A DNA stretch of 64,000 bases from Couchioplanes caeruleus (GTDB lineage Bacteria; Actinomycetota; Actinomycetes; Mycobacteriales; Micromonosporaceae): contig NZ_RJKL01000001.1 of the NCBI RefSeq assembly GCF_003751945.1, forward strand, positions 5,208,001 through 5,272,000, in the 5' to 3' direction. Below, piece by piece: positions 33,665 through 43,204 of the stretch. Every line of letters starts with the position of its first letter. Within the stretch, counting starts at the first letter, position 1. Made by a program: the position numbers and the translations under genes. The notes beneath the pieces were generated by a model. The model did no database searches. It saw nothing but the letters and a program-made list of their open reading frames with translations, and was not told where the DNA came from.

Positions 33665-34516
33665 GTGGACGAGAACGGGGCAGGTCGGGTCGTGCTGGTC
33701 GGCGCGCCGCTCGGCAACGTCGGCGACGCCTCGGCCCGGCTGCGTGAGGTGCTGGCCGGTGCCGACGTGGTCGCCGCCGAGGACACCCGCCGGCTGGCCC
33801 GGCTGGCCCGTGACCTCGGCGTCACCGTGGGTGGGCGCATCGTGTCGTACTTCGAGGGCAACGAGGAACGCCGTACCCCCGAACTGGTCGACGCCCTCCG
33901 CGGCGGCGCGGTCGTCGCCGTCGTCACCGATGGCGGCATGCCCAGCGTCTCGGATCCCGGTTATCGCCTGGTGCGCGCGGCGTTGGACGCCGGTTTCCCG
34001 GTGACCGCCGCGCCCGGCCCGAGCGCGGTGACGACCGCGCTCGCGCTGTCCGGCCTGCCCAGCGACCGGTTCTGCTTCGAGGGCTTCCTGCCGCGCAGTG
34101 GATCGGGACGCCGGTCGCGGCTGCGTGAGCTGGCCGCCGAGCCGCGGACGCTGGTGTTCTTCGAGGCGCCGCACCGGATCGCCGGCATGCTCCAGGACGT
34201 CGCCGGGGCGTTCGGCGCCGAGCGGGAGGCCGCCGTCTGCCGGGAGTTGACGAAGACCTACGAGGAGATCCGCCGCGGCCCGCTCGGTGAGCTGGCCGGC
34301 TGGGCCGCCGAGTCGGGGCCGCGCGGCGAGATCACGGTGGTCGTGGCCGGCGCACCCGCCGGCCCGCCCGAGCGGCCGGCCGACGAGGACCTGCGGGCGG
34401 CGGTCGCCGAGCGCGAGGCCGGCGGCGCCTCACGGCGCGACGCGGTGCAGGCCGTTGCCGACGCGTACGGGCTGCGCAAGCGCGAGGTGTACGAGCTGGT
34501 GCACACCGCTCAGTAG
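33665..34516 (+). CDS. rsmI: 16S rRNA (cytidine1402-2'-O)-methyltransferase
   Basis: 283 residues from GTG 33665. The tetrapyrrole-methylase fold is clear: VGAPLGNVGDASAR near the N-terminus, AAEDTRRLARL, VVTDGGMPSVSDPGYRLVRAAL and TAAPGPSAVTTALALSGLPSDRF. It methylates the ribose of C1402 in 16S rRNA, together with RsmH. The last ~45 residues carry a small HTH-like REVYELVH tail, as in other RsmI. Its stop overlaps the stop of the convergent gene by 7 bases. Confidence 0.92.
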   Translation: MDENGAGRVVLVGAPLGNVGDASARLREVLAGADVVAAEDTRRLARLARDLGVTVGGRIVSYFEGNEERRTPELVDALRGGAVVAVVTDGGMPSVSDPGYRLVRAALDAGFPVTAAPGPSAVTTALALSGLPSDRFCFEGFLPRSGSGRRSRLRELAAEPRTLVFFEAPHRIAGMLQDVAGAFGAEREAAVCRELTKTYEEIRRGPLGELAGWAAESGPRGEITVVVAGAPAGPPERPADEDLRAAVAEREAGGASRRDAVQAVADAYGLRKREVYELVHTAQ

Positions 34517-36078
34517 GCGGCGAACAGGAACCCGGCCAGCAGTGCGAGCGGGCCGGCGAGGCTGACCAGCAGCGCGGCGCGCCGGTACCGGGCGGTGTCG
34601 AGCCGCCGCGCCCCGGTGAGGCCGGCGATGCCGAGCCCGCACAGCAGCACCAGCACGAAGCCCAAGGACCAGCGCAGGTGCACCAGGACGCTCGCCTCCC
34701 CGGCGTACGCCTGCCTGCTGTCCTGGCTGACCATCCGCGCGGGGGTGACCGAGCCGGTGGCCCGCTGCGCCGGCTCGACGCCGAACAGGGCGATCGTCGG
34801 AACGGTGTAGAGGCCGTCGGCCGAGGTGAACTGCCCGGAGCAGCGCTGGGTGACTCCCTCGCCGGTGCATCGGGCGACCGTCGCCGTGCCTGCGTGGCCA
34901 TGCCCCACGGCCAGCCAGAACGGTTCCGCGCTGACCCAGGAGAAGAAGGTGGCCACCAGGGCGAGGGCGAGCAGCGCCAGCAGGCCGCTGACCGGCCGGC
35001 GGGGTTCGCGCGGCTTGCGCCGCGGCGGCCGGCCGGCGCCGGGCGGAGTCTCCCGCGCCGGTGCCGGGGGGCGCTGGTCGTCGTTGAGCCAGAACGGTGA
35101 GGTTTCGAGGAGGGCGGACGTGCGCTCGGCGCGTACCCGATCCTGCAGGGCCTGGTCGGCGCGGGCGTGATCCTCCCGGGCCCGCCCGGGGGTTCCCTGG
35201 CCGGGCACGGCCCCGCGGTCGAGGGCCACCGTCGGCCGGTTGCGCTCGGGTTCGGGAAGAACCATCACATCGGGTACGGCGGCAGCGGCGGGCTCGCTCG
35301 CGGGTACGGCCGCGAGCAGGTCCACGATCGTGGGTTCCTGGTCCGCATGCCTCCGGGGCTGGTAGGCCGCGACCGTGCCCTCGGTGTTGAAGCGTTCGGC
35401 GTCCGTCCGGTCGTGGTCGCGTTCGACCGCCTTCGTCGCTTCCGGGGTCGCGGCGGGCCGCTCGAGGGCGGCCGTGGCGTCCTGAACGCCGGTCCGATGC
35501 GCCTCGGACGCCTCTGCGGTGCGCCGGGCGACCTGGGCCGGCTCCGACGAAGTCCCGGCTGCAGGCGGCTCGGCTGCTAGCCCGGCTGTCGGCGGCTCGG
35601 CCGTTGGCCTGGCTGCAGGCGGCTCGGCCGTCGGCCTGGCTGCAGGCGGCTCGGCCGTCAGCCCGGCCGTCGGCGGCTCGGCCACTGGCCCGGCTGTCGG
35701 CGGCTCCACCGCAGGTCCGGTGGCCTGAGCCGGCTCCTTCGCGGGCCCCGCGGCGGTCGAAGCCTCCATGGTGGGCGCGGCGGCGGGAGCAGGCGTGACG
35801 GCTGCCGGTGCCCGTGCCGAGGTCGGGGGCGCCGCTGGTGCCGAGGTCAGGGGCGTCGCTGGTGCCGGCGTGGGGGTCGGGCGGCGCTGGTGCCGAGGCT
35901 GGGGGCGGGCGGGGCCGTCCGCGGGTGCCGGTGTGGCCTCCGTGCACCACCAGGCGCCGGTGCCGACGTCGTTCCATGACCACGGGCTTTCCTCGGTGCG
36001 CGGCGTTTCCCCAGGCTGCGGCGCGTCTCCGGTCATGGCTCCCATTGGACTACGCGGCTCGCTGAGGTTCAGGGACAT
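34510..36078 (-). CDS. Membrane protein with Pro/Ala-rich 9-residue repeats
   Basis: 522 residues (508 if ATG 36036 is used). Residues ~60-330 are low-complexity and include six 9-residue repeats of the form [21 protein letters not shown] leads to a basic stretch ([10 protein letters not shown]), then a membrane helix at ~360-380, an outer domain with two cysteines ([14 protein letters not shown]) that could form a disulfide, and two more helices. I do not recognise the family. It shares a 7-base stop overlap with rsmI on the other strand, an arrangement that allows no terminator between them. Confidence 0.65.
   Translation of the reverse strand: MSLNLSEPRSPMGAMTGDAPQPGETPRTEESPWSWNDVGTGAWWCTEATPAPADGPARPQPRHQRRPTPTPAPATPLTSAPAAPPTSARAPAAVTPAPAAAPTMEASTAAGPAKEPAQATGPAVEPPTAGPVAEPPTAGLTAEPPAARPTAEPPAARPTAEPPTAGLAAEPPAAGTSSEPAQVARRTAEASEAHRTGVQDATAALERPAATPEATKAVERDHDRTDAERFNTEGTVAAYQPRRHADQEPTIVDLLAAVPASEPAAAAVPDVMVLPEPERNRPTVALDRGAVPGQGTPGRAREDHARADQALQDRVRAERTSALLETSPFWLNDDQRPPAPARETPPGAGRPPRRKPREPRRPVSGLLALLALALVATFFSWVSAEPFWLAVGHGHAGTATVARCTGEGVTQRCSGQFTSADGLYTVPTIALFGVEPAQRATGSVTPARMVSQDSRQAYAGEASVLVHLRWSLGFVLVLLCGLGIAGLTGARRLDTARYRRAALLVSLAGPLALLAGFLFAAY
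35556..35717 (-). repeat. Six 27 bp in-frame repeats
   Basis: Units such as CGGCTGTCGGCGGCTCGGCC plus 7 further bases repeat with an exact 27-base step and encode (T/A)AEPP(T/A)A(G/R)x. Differences between units are mostly one to four bases. The period is a multiple of three, so the protein frame is kept. Confidence 0.85.
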
Positions 36079-36142
36079 GACGGGCGTGTCGGAGTAAAAA
36101 GGGCGGATGCCTATCCGTTCGCGAGGCCGACCGCCGAGTCAC

Positions 36143-36148
36143 TACGCT
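36143..36148 (+). promoter_or_regulatory. Probable -10 element of a leaderless promoter (metG)
   Basis: TACGCT ends 8 bases before the ATG at 36157, with no ribosome site between. Confidence 0.45.
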
Positions 36149-36156
36149 TAATCCTC

Positions 36157-37953
36157 ATGAGTCACGTTCTCGCCGCGGTCGCCTGGCCCTACGCCAACGG
36201 CCCGCGCCACATCGGTCATGTCTCCGGCTTCGGGGTGCCCTCCGACGTGTTCAGCCGGTTCATGCGGATGTCCGGCCACGACGTGCTCATGGTCTCGGGC
36301 ACGGACGAGCACGGCACGCCGATCCAGGTGCAGGCCGATGCCGACGGCGTGACGCCGCGCGAGCTCGCCGACCGCTACAACCGGGTGATCGTCGAGGACC
36401 TGCACGGCCTCGGGCTGTCGTACGACCTCTTCACCCGGACGACGACCCGCAACCACTACGCCGTCGTGCAGGAGCTGTTCACGGGGCTGCACGAGAACGG
36501 CTACATCGTCGCCAAGACGACGCTGGGCGCGATCTCTCCGTCGACCGGGCGCACCCTGCCCGACCGTTACATCGAGGGCACCTGCCCGATCTGCCGCTAC
36601 GAGAGCGCCCGCGGCGACCAGTGCGACAACTGCGGCAACCAGCTCGACCCCGAGCAGTTGATCGACCCGAAGTCGCGGATCAACGGCGAGACCCCGGAGT
36701 TCGTCGAGACCGAGCACTTCTTCCTCGACCTGCCGGCGTTTGCGCAGGCGCTGGGCAAGTGGCTCGACACCCGCGACGGCTGGCGCCCCAACGTGCTCAA
36801 GTTCTCGCGGAACCTGCTCGACGACCTCCAGCCGCGGGCCATCACCCGGGACCTGGAGTGGGGCGTACCGATCCCGTTGGAGGGCTGGCGGGACCGCGCC
36901 GACAAGCGCATCTACGTCTGGTTCGACGCGGTCATCGGCTACCTGTCGGCGTCCATCGAGTGGGCGCGTCGCTCCGGCGACCCGGAGGCGTGGCGCAAGT
37001 GGTGGTCGCCCGGCGGCGCGGGTGGCGACTCGCGGGGCTACTACTTCATGGGCAAGGACAACATCGTCTTCCACTCGGTGATCTGGCCGTCCCTGTTGCT
37101 CGGCTACTCGGGCGAGGGCGACAAGGGCGGCAAGCCCGGCTCGCTCGGCGCTCTCCAGCTCCCGACCGAGGTGGTCTCGAGCGAGTATCTGACCATGGAG
37201 GGCCGCAAGTTCTCCTCGTCGCGCAAGGTCGTCATCTACGTACGCGACTTCCTCGAGCGGTACGACGCCGACGCCCTGCGGTATTTCATCGCCGCGGCCG
37301 GGCCGGAATCGAACGACACCGACTTCACCTGGTCGGAGTTCGTGCGGCGCAACAACGACGAGCTCGTCGCGGGCTGGGGCAACCTGGTCAACCGGTCGAT
37401 CTCGATGGCGGCCAAGAACTTCGGCGCCATCCCCGAGGCGGGCGAGCTGACCGGGGACGACCGTGCGCTGCTCGAGGTGGCCCGGGCGGGCTTCGCCACC
37501 GTGGGCGACCTCATCGGCAAGCACCGCCAGAAGGCGGCCATCGGCGAGGCGATGCGGGTCGTCGCGGAGGCGAACAAGTATCTCTCCGAGCAGGCGCCGT
37601 GGAAGCTCAAGGACGAGGCCTCGAAGCCGCGGATGGGCACGATCCTGCACGTCGTGCTGCAGGTGGTGAGCGATGCCAACACCCTGCTCACGCCGTTCCT
37701 GCCGCATTCCGCGCAGAGGGTGCACGAGCTGCTCGGCGGCACCGGGGTGCACGCGCCGATGCCGTCCATCGTGGAGGTCGACGACCTGGACGGCGGCCCG
37801 GGCTATCCCGTGCTGACCGGTGACTACACGGCCGGCACCCGGTGGGAGTCCGTACCGCTGGTGGCCGGCACGCCGCTGGCCGCGCCGAAGCCGGTCTTCC
37901 GCAAGCTCGACCCGTCGGTGGTGGAGGAGGAGCTGGAGCGGCTCGGCTCCTGA
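36157..37953 (+). CDS. metG: Methionyl-tRNA synthetase
   Basis: 598 residues. The class I landmarks are HIGH at residues 18-21 (ANGPRHIGH) and KFSSSRK near 351, equivalent to KMSKS. A zinc knuckle ([17 protein letters not shown]) lies near 143-160, then the anticodon-binding helical domain. There is no C-terminal tRNA-binding extension, so it is the short monomeric form. It charges tRNA-Met with methionine. ATG 36157 has no ribosome site but a -10-like box just upstream. A stop-anchored repeat follows. Confidence 0.95.
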   Translation: MSHVLAAVAWPYANGPRHIGHVSGFGVPSDVFSRFMRMSGHDVLMVSGTDEHGTPIQVQADADGVTPRELADRYNRVIVEDLHGLGLSYDLFTRTTTRNHYAVVQELFTGLHENGYIVAKTTLGAISPSTGRTLPDRYIEGTCPICRYESARGDQCDNCGNQLDPEQLIDPKSRINGETPEFVETEHFFLDLPAFAQALGKWLDTRDGWRPNVLKFSRNLLDDLQPRAITRDLEWGVPIPLEGWRDRADKRIYVWFDAVIGYLSASIEWARRSGDPEAWRKWWSPGGAGGDSRGYYFMGKDNIVFHSVIWPSLLLGYSGEGDKGGKPGSLGALQLPTEVVSSEYLTMEGRKFSSSRKVVIYVRDFLERYDADALRYFIAAAGPESNDTDFTWSEFVRRNNDELVAGWGNLVNRSISMAAKNFGAIPEAGELTGDDRALLEVARAGFATVGDLIGKHRQKAAIGEAMRVVAEANKYLSEQAPWKLKDEASKPRMGTILHVVLQVVSDANTLLTPFLPHSAQRVHELLGGTGVHAPMPSIVEVDDLDGGPGYPVLTGDYTAGTRWESVPLVAGTPLAAPKPVFRKLDPSVVEEELERLGS

Positions 37954-38013
37954 CGACGGGCGAACGGCGACGGGCGAAGGGCGAACAGCGAAGGGTGACT
38001 GGCGACGGGTGAA
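37951..38013 (+). repeat. Four ~14 bp repeats beginning at the metG stop codon
   Basis: TGACGACGGGCGAA (37951, stop codon included), CGGCGACGGGCGAA (37965), GGGCGAACAGCGAA (37979) and a final longer unit GGGTGACTGGCGACGGGTGA (37993). TGAC itself recurs in the last unit. Confidence 0.7.
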
Positions 38014-38225
38014 ACCGGGCGCACATGCCCACCGGCGGCTCGGCCGCCGGTGGGCCTTCGCGTGTCTGGGCCGGAAGAGGATTGATCGGCGCCGCGACGA
38101 TCATGTACGTTCGGCGCCGACCACGGGGGAAACGCCTGCGTTTCATCGGTACGCCGCCGTTCCATCGAGTGCGGCGCAGTGCCGGCATGCCTCTTTCGTC
38201 GGTCGTCGCCCCCGAAGGAGTTGCC

Positions 38226-39548
38226 TTGAACCCACGCCTCTCCCGTTCGCTGCTGGCCATCGCCGTCAGCGGTGCGCTTCTGACCGGTAGCGCCGTCGTC
38301 GGCGCACCCGCCTTCGCCGCCGACACCGAAGCGACCGCCGCCGTCCGGACCGCCCTCGGCGACCCCGCCACGGATCCGACCACCTCGGAGTCCACGCCGA
38401 CCGGTTCGGCGACGGGCACGACGACGCCGGACGGCGCGGCGACCGACCCGGGTACCCCGGAAACCGACCCGAGCACGCCCGTGACGGAGCCGAGCACGCC
38501 GGTCACCGAGCCGAGCACCCCCGTCACGGAGCCGAGCACGCCGGAGACCGAGCCGAGCACCCCCGTGACGGAGCCGAGCACGCCGGTCGCCGAGCCGAGC
38601 AGCCCGGAGACCGACCCGGGCAGCCCGGCCGACACCACCGCGCCCGTCGGCAGCTTCTCGCTGCAGACGACGTCGCTGTGGATCGGGCAGAAGATGACCC
38701 TCAAGCTGGGGGCGGTCAGCGACGACACCAGCTCCGCGGAGCAGATCCTCCGCGTGGTGAACTGGGGCGACAACACGGCGAACGTGCTGCCGGCGGGCCA
38801 GGCGCAGATCCGGAAGCAGTACACCGAGGCCGGCAGTTTCACGGTCACGGTCACGCTCAAGGACGCGGCGGGCAACATCGGCATGGCCACCGCGCCCGCC
38901 GCTACCAAGGTCACCGTGACCAGCCCCGGCAAATTCAAGCTGAACAAGACCACCGTGTGGCCGGGCCAGCGGTTCTCGGTCTCGATCAGCGGCGTTCCGG
39001 CCGGCACCACCGTCATCCGCCTGCACTGGGGCGACGGTTCCTACAGCAAGCTCAGGGGCGCGAACCAGACGGTCTCCACCCTCTACGGCCGCAACATGGG
39101 CAAGGTCACCCTGCGGGCGACCTTCGCCAACGCCAACGGCATGTCGTCGCTGGTCACCGTCGGCACGATCGACGTGAAGCGCGACCGCTGGAGGCCGGTC
39201 GTCAAGGTCAAGAAGCCGAGCCAGTCGAACCGGCTGAAGTCCTGGAAGTACGCCACCGGCACGGTCACCGACAAGGGAGCCGGTGTGCCGTTCCTCTTCG
39301 TGCTGGCGACCCGCATCTCGGGCAACAAGGTCTACTGCTTCACCCCGAAGAAGACGTGGAAGCGCGTCTACAACGAGAGGCAGTTCAAGAACTGCGTCCC
39401 GGTCGCGGTGAAGGTCTCCAAGGGCAAGTGGTCGCTGAAGCTGAGTGGCCTGAAGAAGGGCGAGCTCTACGTCGACGCGATGGCGCGGGACTGGGGCGGC
39501 AACCTCAGCAAGGTGGCCTCCGTCAAGGCGAAGATCACCCGTAGCTGA
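38226..39548 (+). CDS. Secreted protein with PSTPVTE repeats and PKD-like domains
   Basis: 440 residues from TTG 38226, which follows GAAGGAG with 5 bases spacing. A signal peptide (LLAIAVSGALLTGSAVVG then APAFA-ADTEA) directs export. A low-complexity segment follows, with about six copies of the 7-residue motif PSTPVTE (from 21 bp DNA repeats). Two PKD/Ig-like folds follow, with NWGDNTAN and HWGDGSY, then a basic domain with two Cys (YCFTPKKTWKR and FKNCVPV) likely joined by a disulfide. No enzyme motif is seen. The Thr-rich linker is a likely mannosylation target. Adhesion or cell-surface binding is plausible but not shown. Confidence 0.75.
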   Translation: MNPRLSRSLLAIAVSGALLTGSAVVGAPAFAADTEATAAVRTALGDPATDPTTSESTPTGSATGTTTPDGAATDPGTPETDPSTPVTEPSTPVTEPSTPVTEPSTPETEPSTPVTEPSTPVAEPSSPETDPGSPADTTAPVGSFSLQTTSLWIGQKMTLKLGAVSDDTSSAEQILRVVNWGDNTANVLPAGQAQIRKQYTEAGSFTVTVTLKDAAGNIGMATAPAATKVTVTSPGKFKLNKTTVWPGQRFSVSISGVPAGTTVIRLHWGDGSYSKLRGANQTVSTLYGRNMGKVTLRATFANANGMSSLVTVGTIDVKRDRWRPVVKVKKPSQSNRLKSWKYATGTVTDKGAGVPFLFVLATRISGNKVYCFTPKKTWKRVYNERQFKNCVPVAVKVSKGKWSLKLSGLKKGELYVDAMARDWGGNLSKVASVKAKITRS

Positions 39549-39560
39549 GTACGGCAGTAG

Positions 39561-40637
39561 TCACATCGCGGGGTCCGGCGCTACGCCGGGCCCCGCGCTC
39601 GTTCCGAGCCGGTACGGCACCTCCGCGACGTGGTGATCGGTGAGCTCCCGCAGCGCCGCCCACACCTCGTACACGCCGCGCTCATAGCAGCGCGCGCCCA
39701 CCGCGGAGACGGAGTCCGCGTCGGGGCGTACGAGCCGGAGCCGCGCCCAGGTGTCGTCGCGTTGCAGCACCCAGGCCGGCACGTTGCGCCACAGGGCCTG
39801 CTCGGCGCGGCGGGACAGGGACTGCACCGGGTAGCGGGCGGCGCGGGTGAGCGCGCGGACGCGGAAGTCCTCCGGCGGGTCGGCGACCGCCTCGTACTCC
39901 TGCTCGCCGATCCGGCCGACGAGGCGCGCCGTGCCGGCGTTGGTGCAGGGCACGTACTCCCGGTCAGGGCTGACCCCGGGCACCCCCTCGAGCAGGTGTC
40001 GCCAGCGCGGGCCGGCCAGCCGCAGCCAGCCGTGCTGCTCGGGCTGGTAGGTGTAGAGCACCACCTCGTCGCCGGTGCCGGGATAGGCCAGGAGCTGGGC
40101 ATTCGCCGGCATGGGAAGGTCGGCGAAGCCCGCGGTGACGAACTCCGGGATCAGGTCGTCGGCGCTGGGCGTGAAGCCGGTGCCGAGCACCATCGCGCCG
40201 ATCCGCGAGTGGGCCGGCAACGCGGGCAGTCCGGCCTGGACGGCGCCCATCGGGATCTCGAAGTCGCGCGGGTCGGTGGCGCGCCAGCGCAGCGCGTACG
40301 CGACCGGCTGGTCGCCGGCGCCGTCGGTGCGCAGCACGGACAGCTCCTCCGGAGTGCGCAGGTGGGCGATGTCGCAGGTGCGGTAGCAGAACCCGTACGG
40401 CAGCCAACCGGCCAGATGCCCGGCGAGCTGGACCGCGGAGAGCACCTTGGTCATGCGCGTGCCGCGGTGCACGGCGGCAGTGGCCCGGATCCGCTGCAAC
40501 AGGGGATCGTCCTGATGCCCGACGGACTGGGTCAATGACTGGACCTGTGCCCAGGAGAGATCGCGGCGCAGCGGCGCCATCAGAGGCGGCTCGAGCGGAT
40601 CGCTGCCCACGGCGGCGTCCTCACCGATCAGGGTCAC
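39561..40637 (-). CDS. Conserved hypothetical protein
   Basis: 358 residues from GTG 40637 (VTLIGEDAAVGS). The protein is globular, with no signal peptide or membrane segment. Recognisable stretches are WLPYGFCYRTCDIAHL, GAMVLGTGFTPSADDLIPEFV, and repeated W/R-rich segments in the C-terminal half (GWLRLAGPRWRHLLEG). I cannot match it to a family. Codon use is like its neighbours, so it is a resident gene. It is divergent from tatD by 73 bases. Confidence 0.65.
   Translation of the reverse strand: MTLIGEDAAVGSDPLEPPLMAPLRRDLSWAQVQSLTQSVGHQDDPLLQRIRATAAVHRGTRMTKVLSAVQLAGHLAGWLPYGFCYRTCDIAHLRTPEELSVLRTDGAGDQPVAYALRWRATDPRDFEIPMGAVQAGLPALPAHSRIGAMVLGTGFTPSADDLIPEFVTAGFADLPMPANAQLLAYPGTGDEVVLYTYQPEQHGWLRLAGPRWRHLLEGVPGVSPDREYVPCTNAGTARLVGRIGEQEYEAVADPPEDFRVRALTRAARYPVQSLSRRAEQALWRNVPAWVLQRDDTWARLRLVRPDADSVSAVGARCYERGVYEVWAALRELTDHHVAEVPYRLGTSAGPGVAPDPAM
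39567..39597 (+). terminator. Terminator hairpin inside the end of the convergent gene
   Basis: A 14 bp stem with one G-U pair: CGCGGGGTCCGGCG (39567-39580) with CGCCGGGCCCCGCG (39584-39597), and a three-base loop. It serves the secreted-protein gene ending at 39548 and overlaps the last codons of the minus-strand gene. Confidence 0.75.
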
Positions 40638-40710
40638 CCCGCCCAAGCTAGGGGCGCCGGGTTGATTTCGGATGAACGCGAGGTTATGCCGTGTGTGATG
40701 CTGGACGGCG

Positions 40711-41598
40711 ATGAACACGCAACCGTCCGAGTCCCGCAAGCAGCGTGCCGCCCGGCGCGCCGGTGAGTTCCCGCCCGCGCCCGAGCCGCTGGCCGTTCCC
40801 GTCTTCGACAGCCATACGCACCTCGACATCACGGTGCACGAGCAGGGCGTGCCCGGCGGTGGCGACGACCCGGTCGAGGCGCTGATCACCGCCGCGGCGA
40901 AGGTCGGGGTGGACCGGCTGGTGCAGGTCGGCGTCGACGTGGCGTCGTCGCGCTGGGGAGCCGCCCTGGCCGCCCGTCATCCCTCGGTCCTCGCGACGGT
41001 CGCGCTGCACCCCAACGAGGCGCCGACCCTGGCCGACCTCGACGAGGCGCTGCGCGAGATCGAGACTCTGGCGGCCGAGCCGCGGGTGCGCGGGCTGGGA
41101 GAGACGGGCCTCGACACCTTCCGTACGGGCGAAGCCGGCCGCCCCGCCCAGGAGCGCAGCTTCCGCGCCCACATCGCCATCGCCAAGCGCCACGGCAAGC
41201 CGCTGATCATCCACGACCGGGATGCACACCAGGACGTGCTGCGCGTCCTCGACGAGGAGGGCGCACCGGACACTGTGGTGCTGCACTGCTTCTCGGGCGA
41301 CGCGGAGTTCGCGGCCGAATGCGTACGCCGGGGCTACCTGTTGAGCTTCGCGGGCACGGTGACGTTCGCCAGCGCGGGCGACCTGCGGGCGGCCGCGGCC
41401 CTGACGCCGCCGGAGCAGATGCTGGTGGAGACGGATGCGCCGTATCTGACGCCGGCGCCGCATCGGGGACGTCCCAACGCCTCGTACCTGATCCCGGTGA
41501 CCGTGCGGGCGCTGGCGGAGGTGACCGGCCGGGATCTCGACGCCCTGTGCGCGGCGATCTCCACGAACGGCGAGCGGGTCTTCGGCCCCTGGCGGTGA
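40711..41598 (+). CDS. tatD: TatD-family metal-dependent hydrolase
   Basis: 295 residues. FDSHTHLD near residue 30 gives the first His-x-His. GLGETGLD and then HDRDAHQD, VLHCFSGD and VETDAPYLTPAP complete the TatD metal site. TatD proteins are 3'-5' exonucleases on DNA or D-aminoacyl-tRNA deacylases. An N-terminal ~30-residue basic extension is present. In actinomycetes tatD lies just upstream of rsmA and ispE, as here, although the small gene at 41612 intervenes on the other strand. Confidence 0.9.
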   Translation: MNTQPSESRKQRAARRAGEFPPAPEPLAVPVFDSHTHLDITVHEQGVPGGGDDPVEALITAAAKVGVDRLVQVGVDVASSRWGAALAARHPSVLATVALHPNEAPTLADLDEALREIETLAAEPRVRGLGETGLDTFRTGEAGRPAQERSFRAHIAIAKRHGKPLIIHDRDAHQDVLRVLDEEGAPDTVVLHCFSGDAEFAAECVRRGYLLSFAGTVTFASAGDLRAAAALTPPEQMLVETDAPYLTPAPHRGRPNASYLIPVTVRALAEVTGRDLDALCAAISTNGERVFGPWR

Positions 41599-41611
41599 TC
41601 CGGGCGGCGGG

Positions 41612-42034
41612 TCAGGAGGGCAGGGGATAGGCGGCGCAGTCGAGGCGTTCGCCCAGGCCGCCGAGGAGCTTGGCGAACTCGGTCGGGGCGGCGTGCAGCG
41701 GGCCGCGCGACACGAAGCGCACCGCCCAGCGGTGCCCCGGCGCGACGTTGAAGATGCGGTGCACCACCAGGGAGCCGCGGTCGTCGGGCTCGACGCTGGT
41801 GACGCCGCGATACCACCACTCGCCCTGCTGGACGACCGAGCGGGCGGCCCGGTCGACGGTCACGGTGATGGTGCTGCCGTCCCTGGTGACGGTGAACTCG
41901 TCGCCTTTCGCGGGCTTGGCCGCACCGGTCGCCGCGATCGGCGACCTCCCGCCCGGCCGCGCGTCGAGCAGTACCGCGGCGACCTCGTCCGGTGTCGCCT
42001 CGACCACGCCTCGCAGTTCGAGCAGCTCCGTCAT
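41612..42034 (-). CDS. Small SRPBCC-like hypothetical protein
   Basis: 140 residues from ATG 42034 with GAGGGGC upstream. ELRGVVEATPDEVAAVLLDAR, then alternating strands (FTVTRDGSTITVTVDRA, SLVVHRIFNVAPGHRWAVRFV), fit a small START/SRPBCC-type fold, but sequence evidence is weak. No catalytic motif is seen. It sits between the convergent tatD and the divergent rsmA. Function unknown. Confidence 0.6.
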   Translation of the reverse strand: MTELLELRGVVEATPDEVAAVLLDARPGGRSPIAATGAAKPAKGDEFTVTRDGSTITVTVDRAARSVVQQGEWWYRGVTSVEPDDRGSLVVHRIFNVAPGHRWAVRFVSRGPLHAAPTEFAKLLGGLGERLDCAAYPLPS

Positions 42035-42090
42035 GCCCCTCGTTGTACTCCCTCCGCGCATCTTGTCGCTGCCCCGTGACTGACCGTCAC

Positions 42091-42206
42091 GCGATCGGCG
42101 CCCCGGCCGCCGCCGAGGCGGCACGGCGTCGCCTGCAGTGACCGTTGTGCGAGGGGCGTGCGGCCGCCGCCGAGGTCGCAAGGCGTCGCCTGCGGTGTTC
42201 GTCGCC
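42091..42206. repeat. Two 58 bp degenerate direct repeats upstream of rsmA
   Basis: Segments starting at 42091 (GCGATCGGCG...) and 42149 (GCGAGGGGCG...) share GGCCGCCGCCGAGG and GGCGTCGCCTGC at the same offsets. They lie between two divergent starts, so they are not tied to a stop codon. Confidence 0.7.
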
Positions 42207-42217
42207 CGGCGGCGCCG

Positions 42218-42223
42218 TAGGCT
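42218..42223 (+). promoter_or_regulatory. Probable -10 element of a leaderless promoter (rsmA)
   Basis: TAGGCT ends 8 bases before ATG 42232 with no ribosome site between. Confidence 0.5.
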
Positions 42224-42231
42224 GTGACGTC

Positions 42232-43131
42232 ATGGCTGACGCACTGCTCGGCCCGGCGGAGATCCGGGAGCTCGCCGCGCGGCTCGGGGTCGCGCCGACG
42301 AAGAAGCTCGGCCAGAACTTCGTGCACGACCCCAACACGGTCCGGCGCATCGTCGCCGCGGCCGGGCTCACCGCCGCGGACGTGGTGCTGGAGGTCGGCC
42401 CGGGGCTGGGTTCGCTCACCCTGGGGCTGCTCGGCGCCGCCGCACACGTGCACGCCGTGGAGATCGATCCGGTGCTGGCCGCGGCGCTGCCGGCCACGGT
42501 GGGGGAACGGTCCGACGCCGGGAAGCTGACCGTGCACCCCGCCGACGCGCTCAAGGTCACCGCGGGGCTGTTCCAGCCGGCGCCGACCATGCTGGTGGCG
42601 AACCTGCCGTACAACGTGGCGGTTCCGGTCGTGCTGCACCTGCTGGCCGTCCTGCCGACGCTGCGTGGCGGGCTGGTCATGGTGCAGAAGGAGGTCGCCG
42701 ACCGGCTCGTCGCCGGTCCGGGGTCGAAGGTCTACGGGGTGCCCTCGGTCAAGCTCGCCTGGTACGCGGAGTCCCGTGCGGCGGGTCGCGTGCCTCCGGC
42801 GGTCTTCTGGCCCGTGCCCAACGTCGATTCCGGCCTGGTCGCCTTCACCCGCCGCGAGCTGGACTGCGACGTGCCGCGCGGGGTCGTGTTCCAGGTGGTC
42901 GACGCCGCCTTCGCGCAGCGGCGCAAGACCTTGCGGGCCGCGCTCGCCGGCTGGGCCGGCGGCGCCGCCGCGGCGGAGCGAATGCTTCTTGCCGCGGGGG
43001 TGGAACCCCAGGCTCGGGGCGAGTCGTTGACCGTACGGGAGTTCGCCGCGGTCGCGGCTGCCGCGATCTCCCTGGGCCACGGCGGTAAGCTCAGCGCAAC
43101 CGGCAGGCGGCACGGGGAGGTGGACTCATGA
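42232..43131 (+). CDS. rsmA: 16S rRNA (adenine1518-N6/1519-N6)-dimethyltransferase
   Basis: 299 residues. [30 protein letters not shown] (S-adenosylmethionine loop), [10 protein letters not shown] and [17 protein letters not shown] (the NLPY catalytic motif) are all canonical. It dimethylates two adjacent adenines of the 3' hairpin of 16S rRNA (KsgA). GTGACGTC precedes the ATG and gives no ribosome site; a -10-like box just upstream suggests a leaderless message. ispE follows 73 bases on. Confidence 0.95.
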   Translation: MADALLGPAEIRELAARLGVAPTKKLGQNFVHDPNTVRRIVAAAGLTAADVVLEVGPGLGSLTLGLLGAAAHVHAVEIDPVLAAALPATVGERSDAGKLTVHPADALKVTAGLFQPAPTMLVANLPYNVAVPVVLHLLAVLPTLRGGLVMVQKEVADRLVAGPGSKVYGVPSVKLAWYAESRAAGRVPPAVFWPVPNVDSGLVAFTRRELDCDVPRGVVFQVVDAAFAQRRKTLRAALAGWAGGAAAAERMLLAAGVEPQARGESLTVREFAAVAAAAISLGHGGKLSATGRRHGEVDS

Positions 43132-43204
43132 CGGCAACAGCGGAACCCGTCGTGTGTTCGTCGCTGCCGCGAGGATGCGTGCTGGTGACCCGGGAACTCG
43201 CTCC

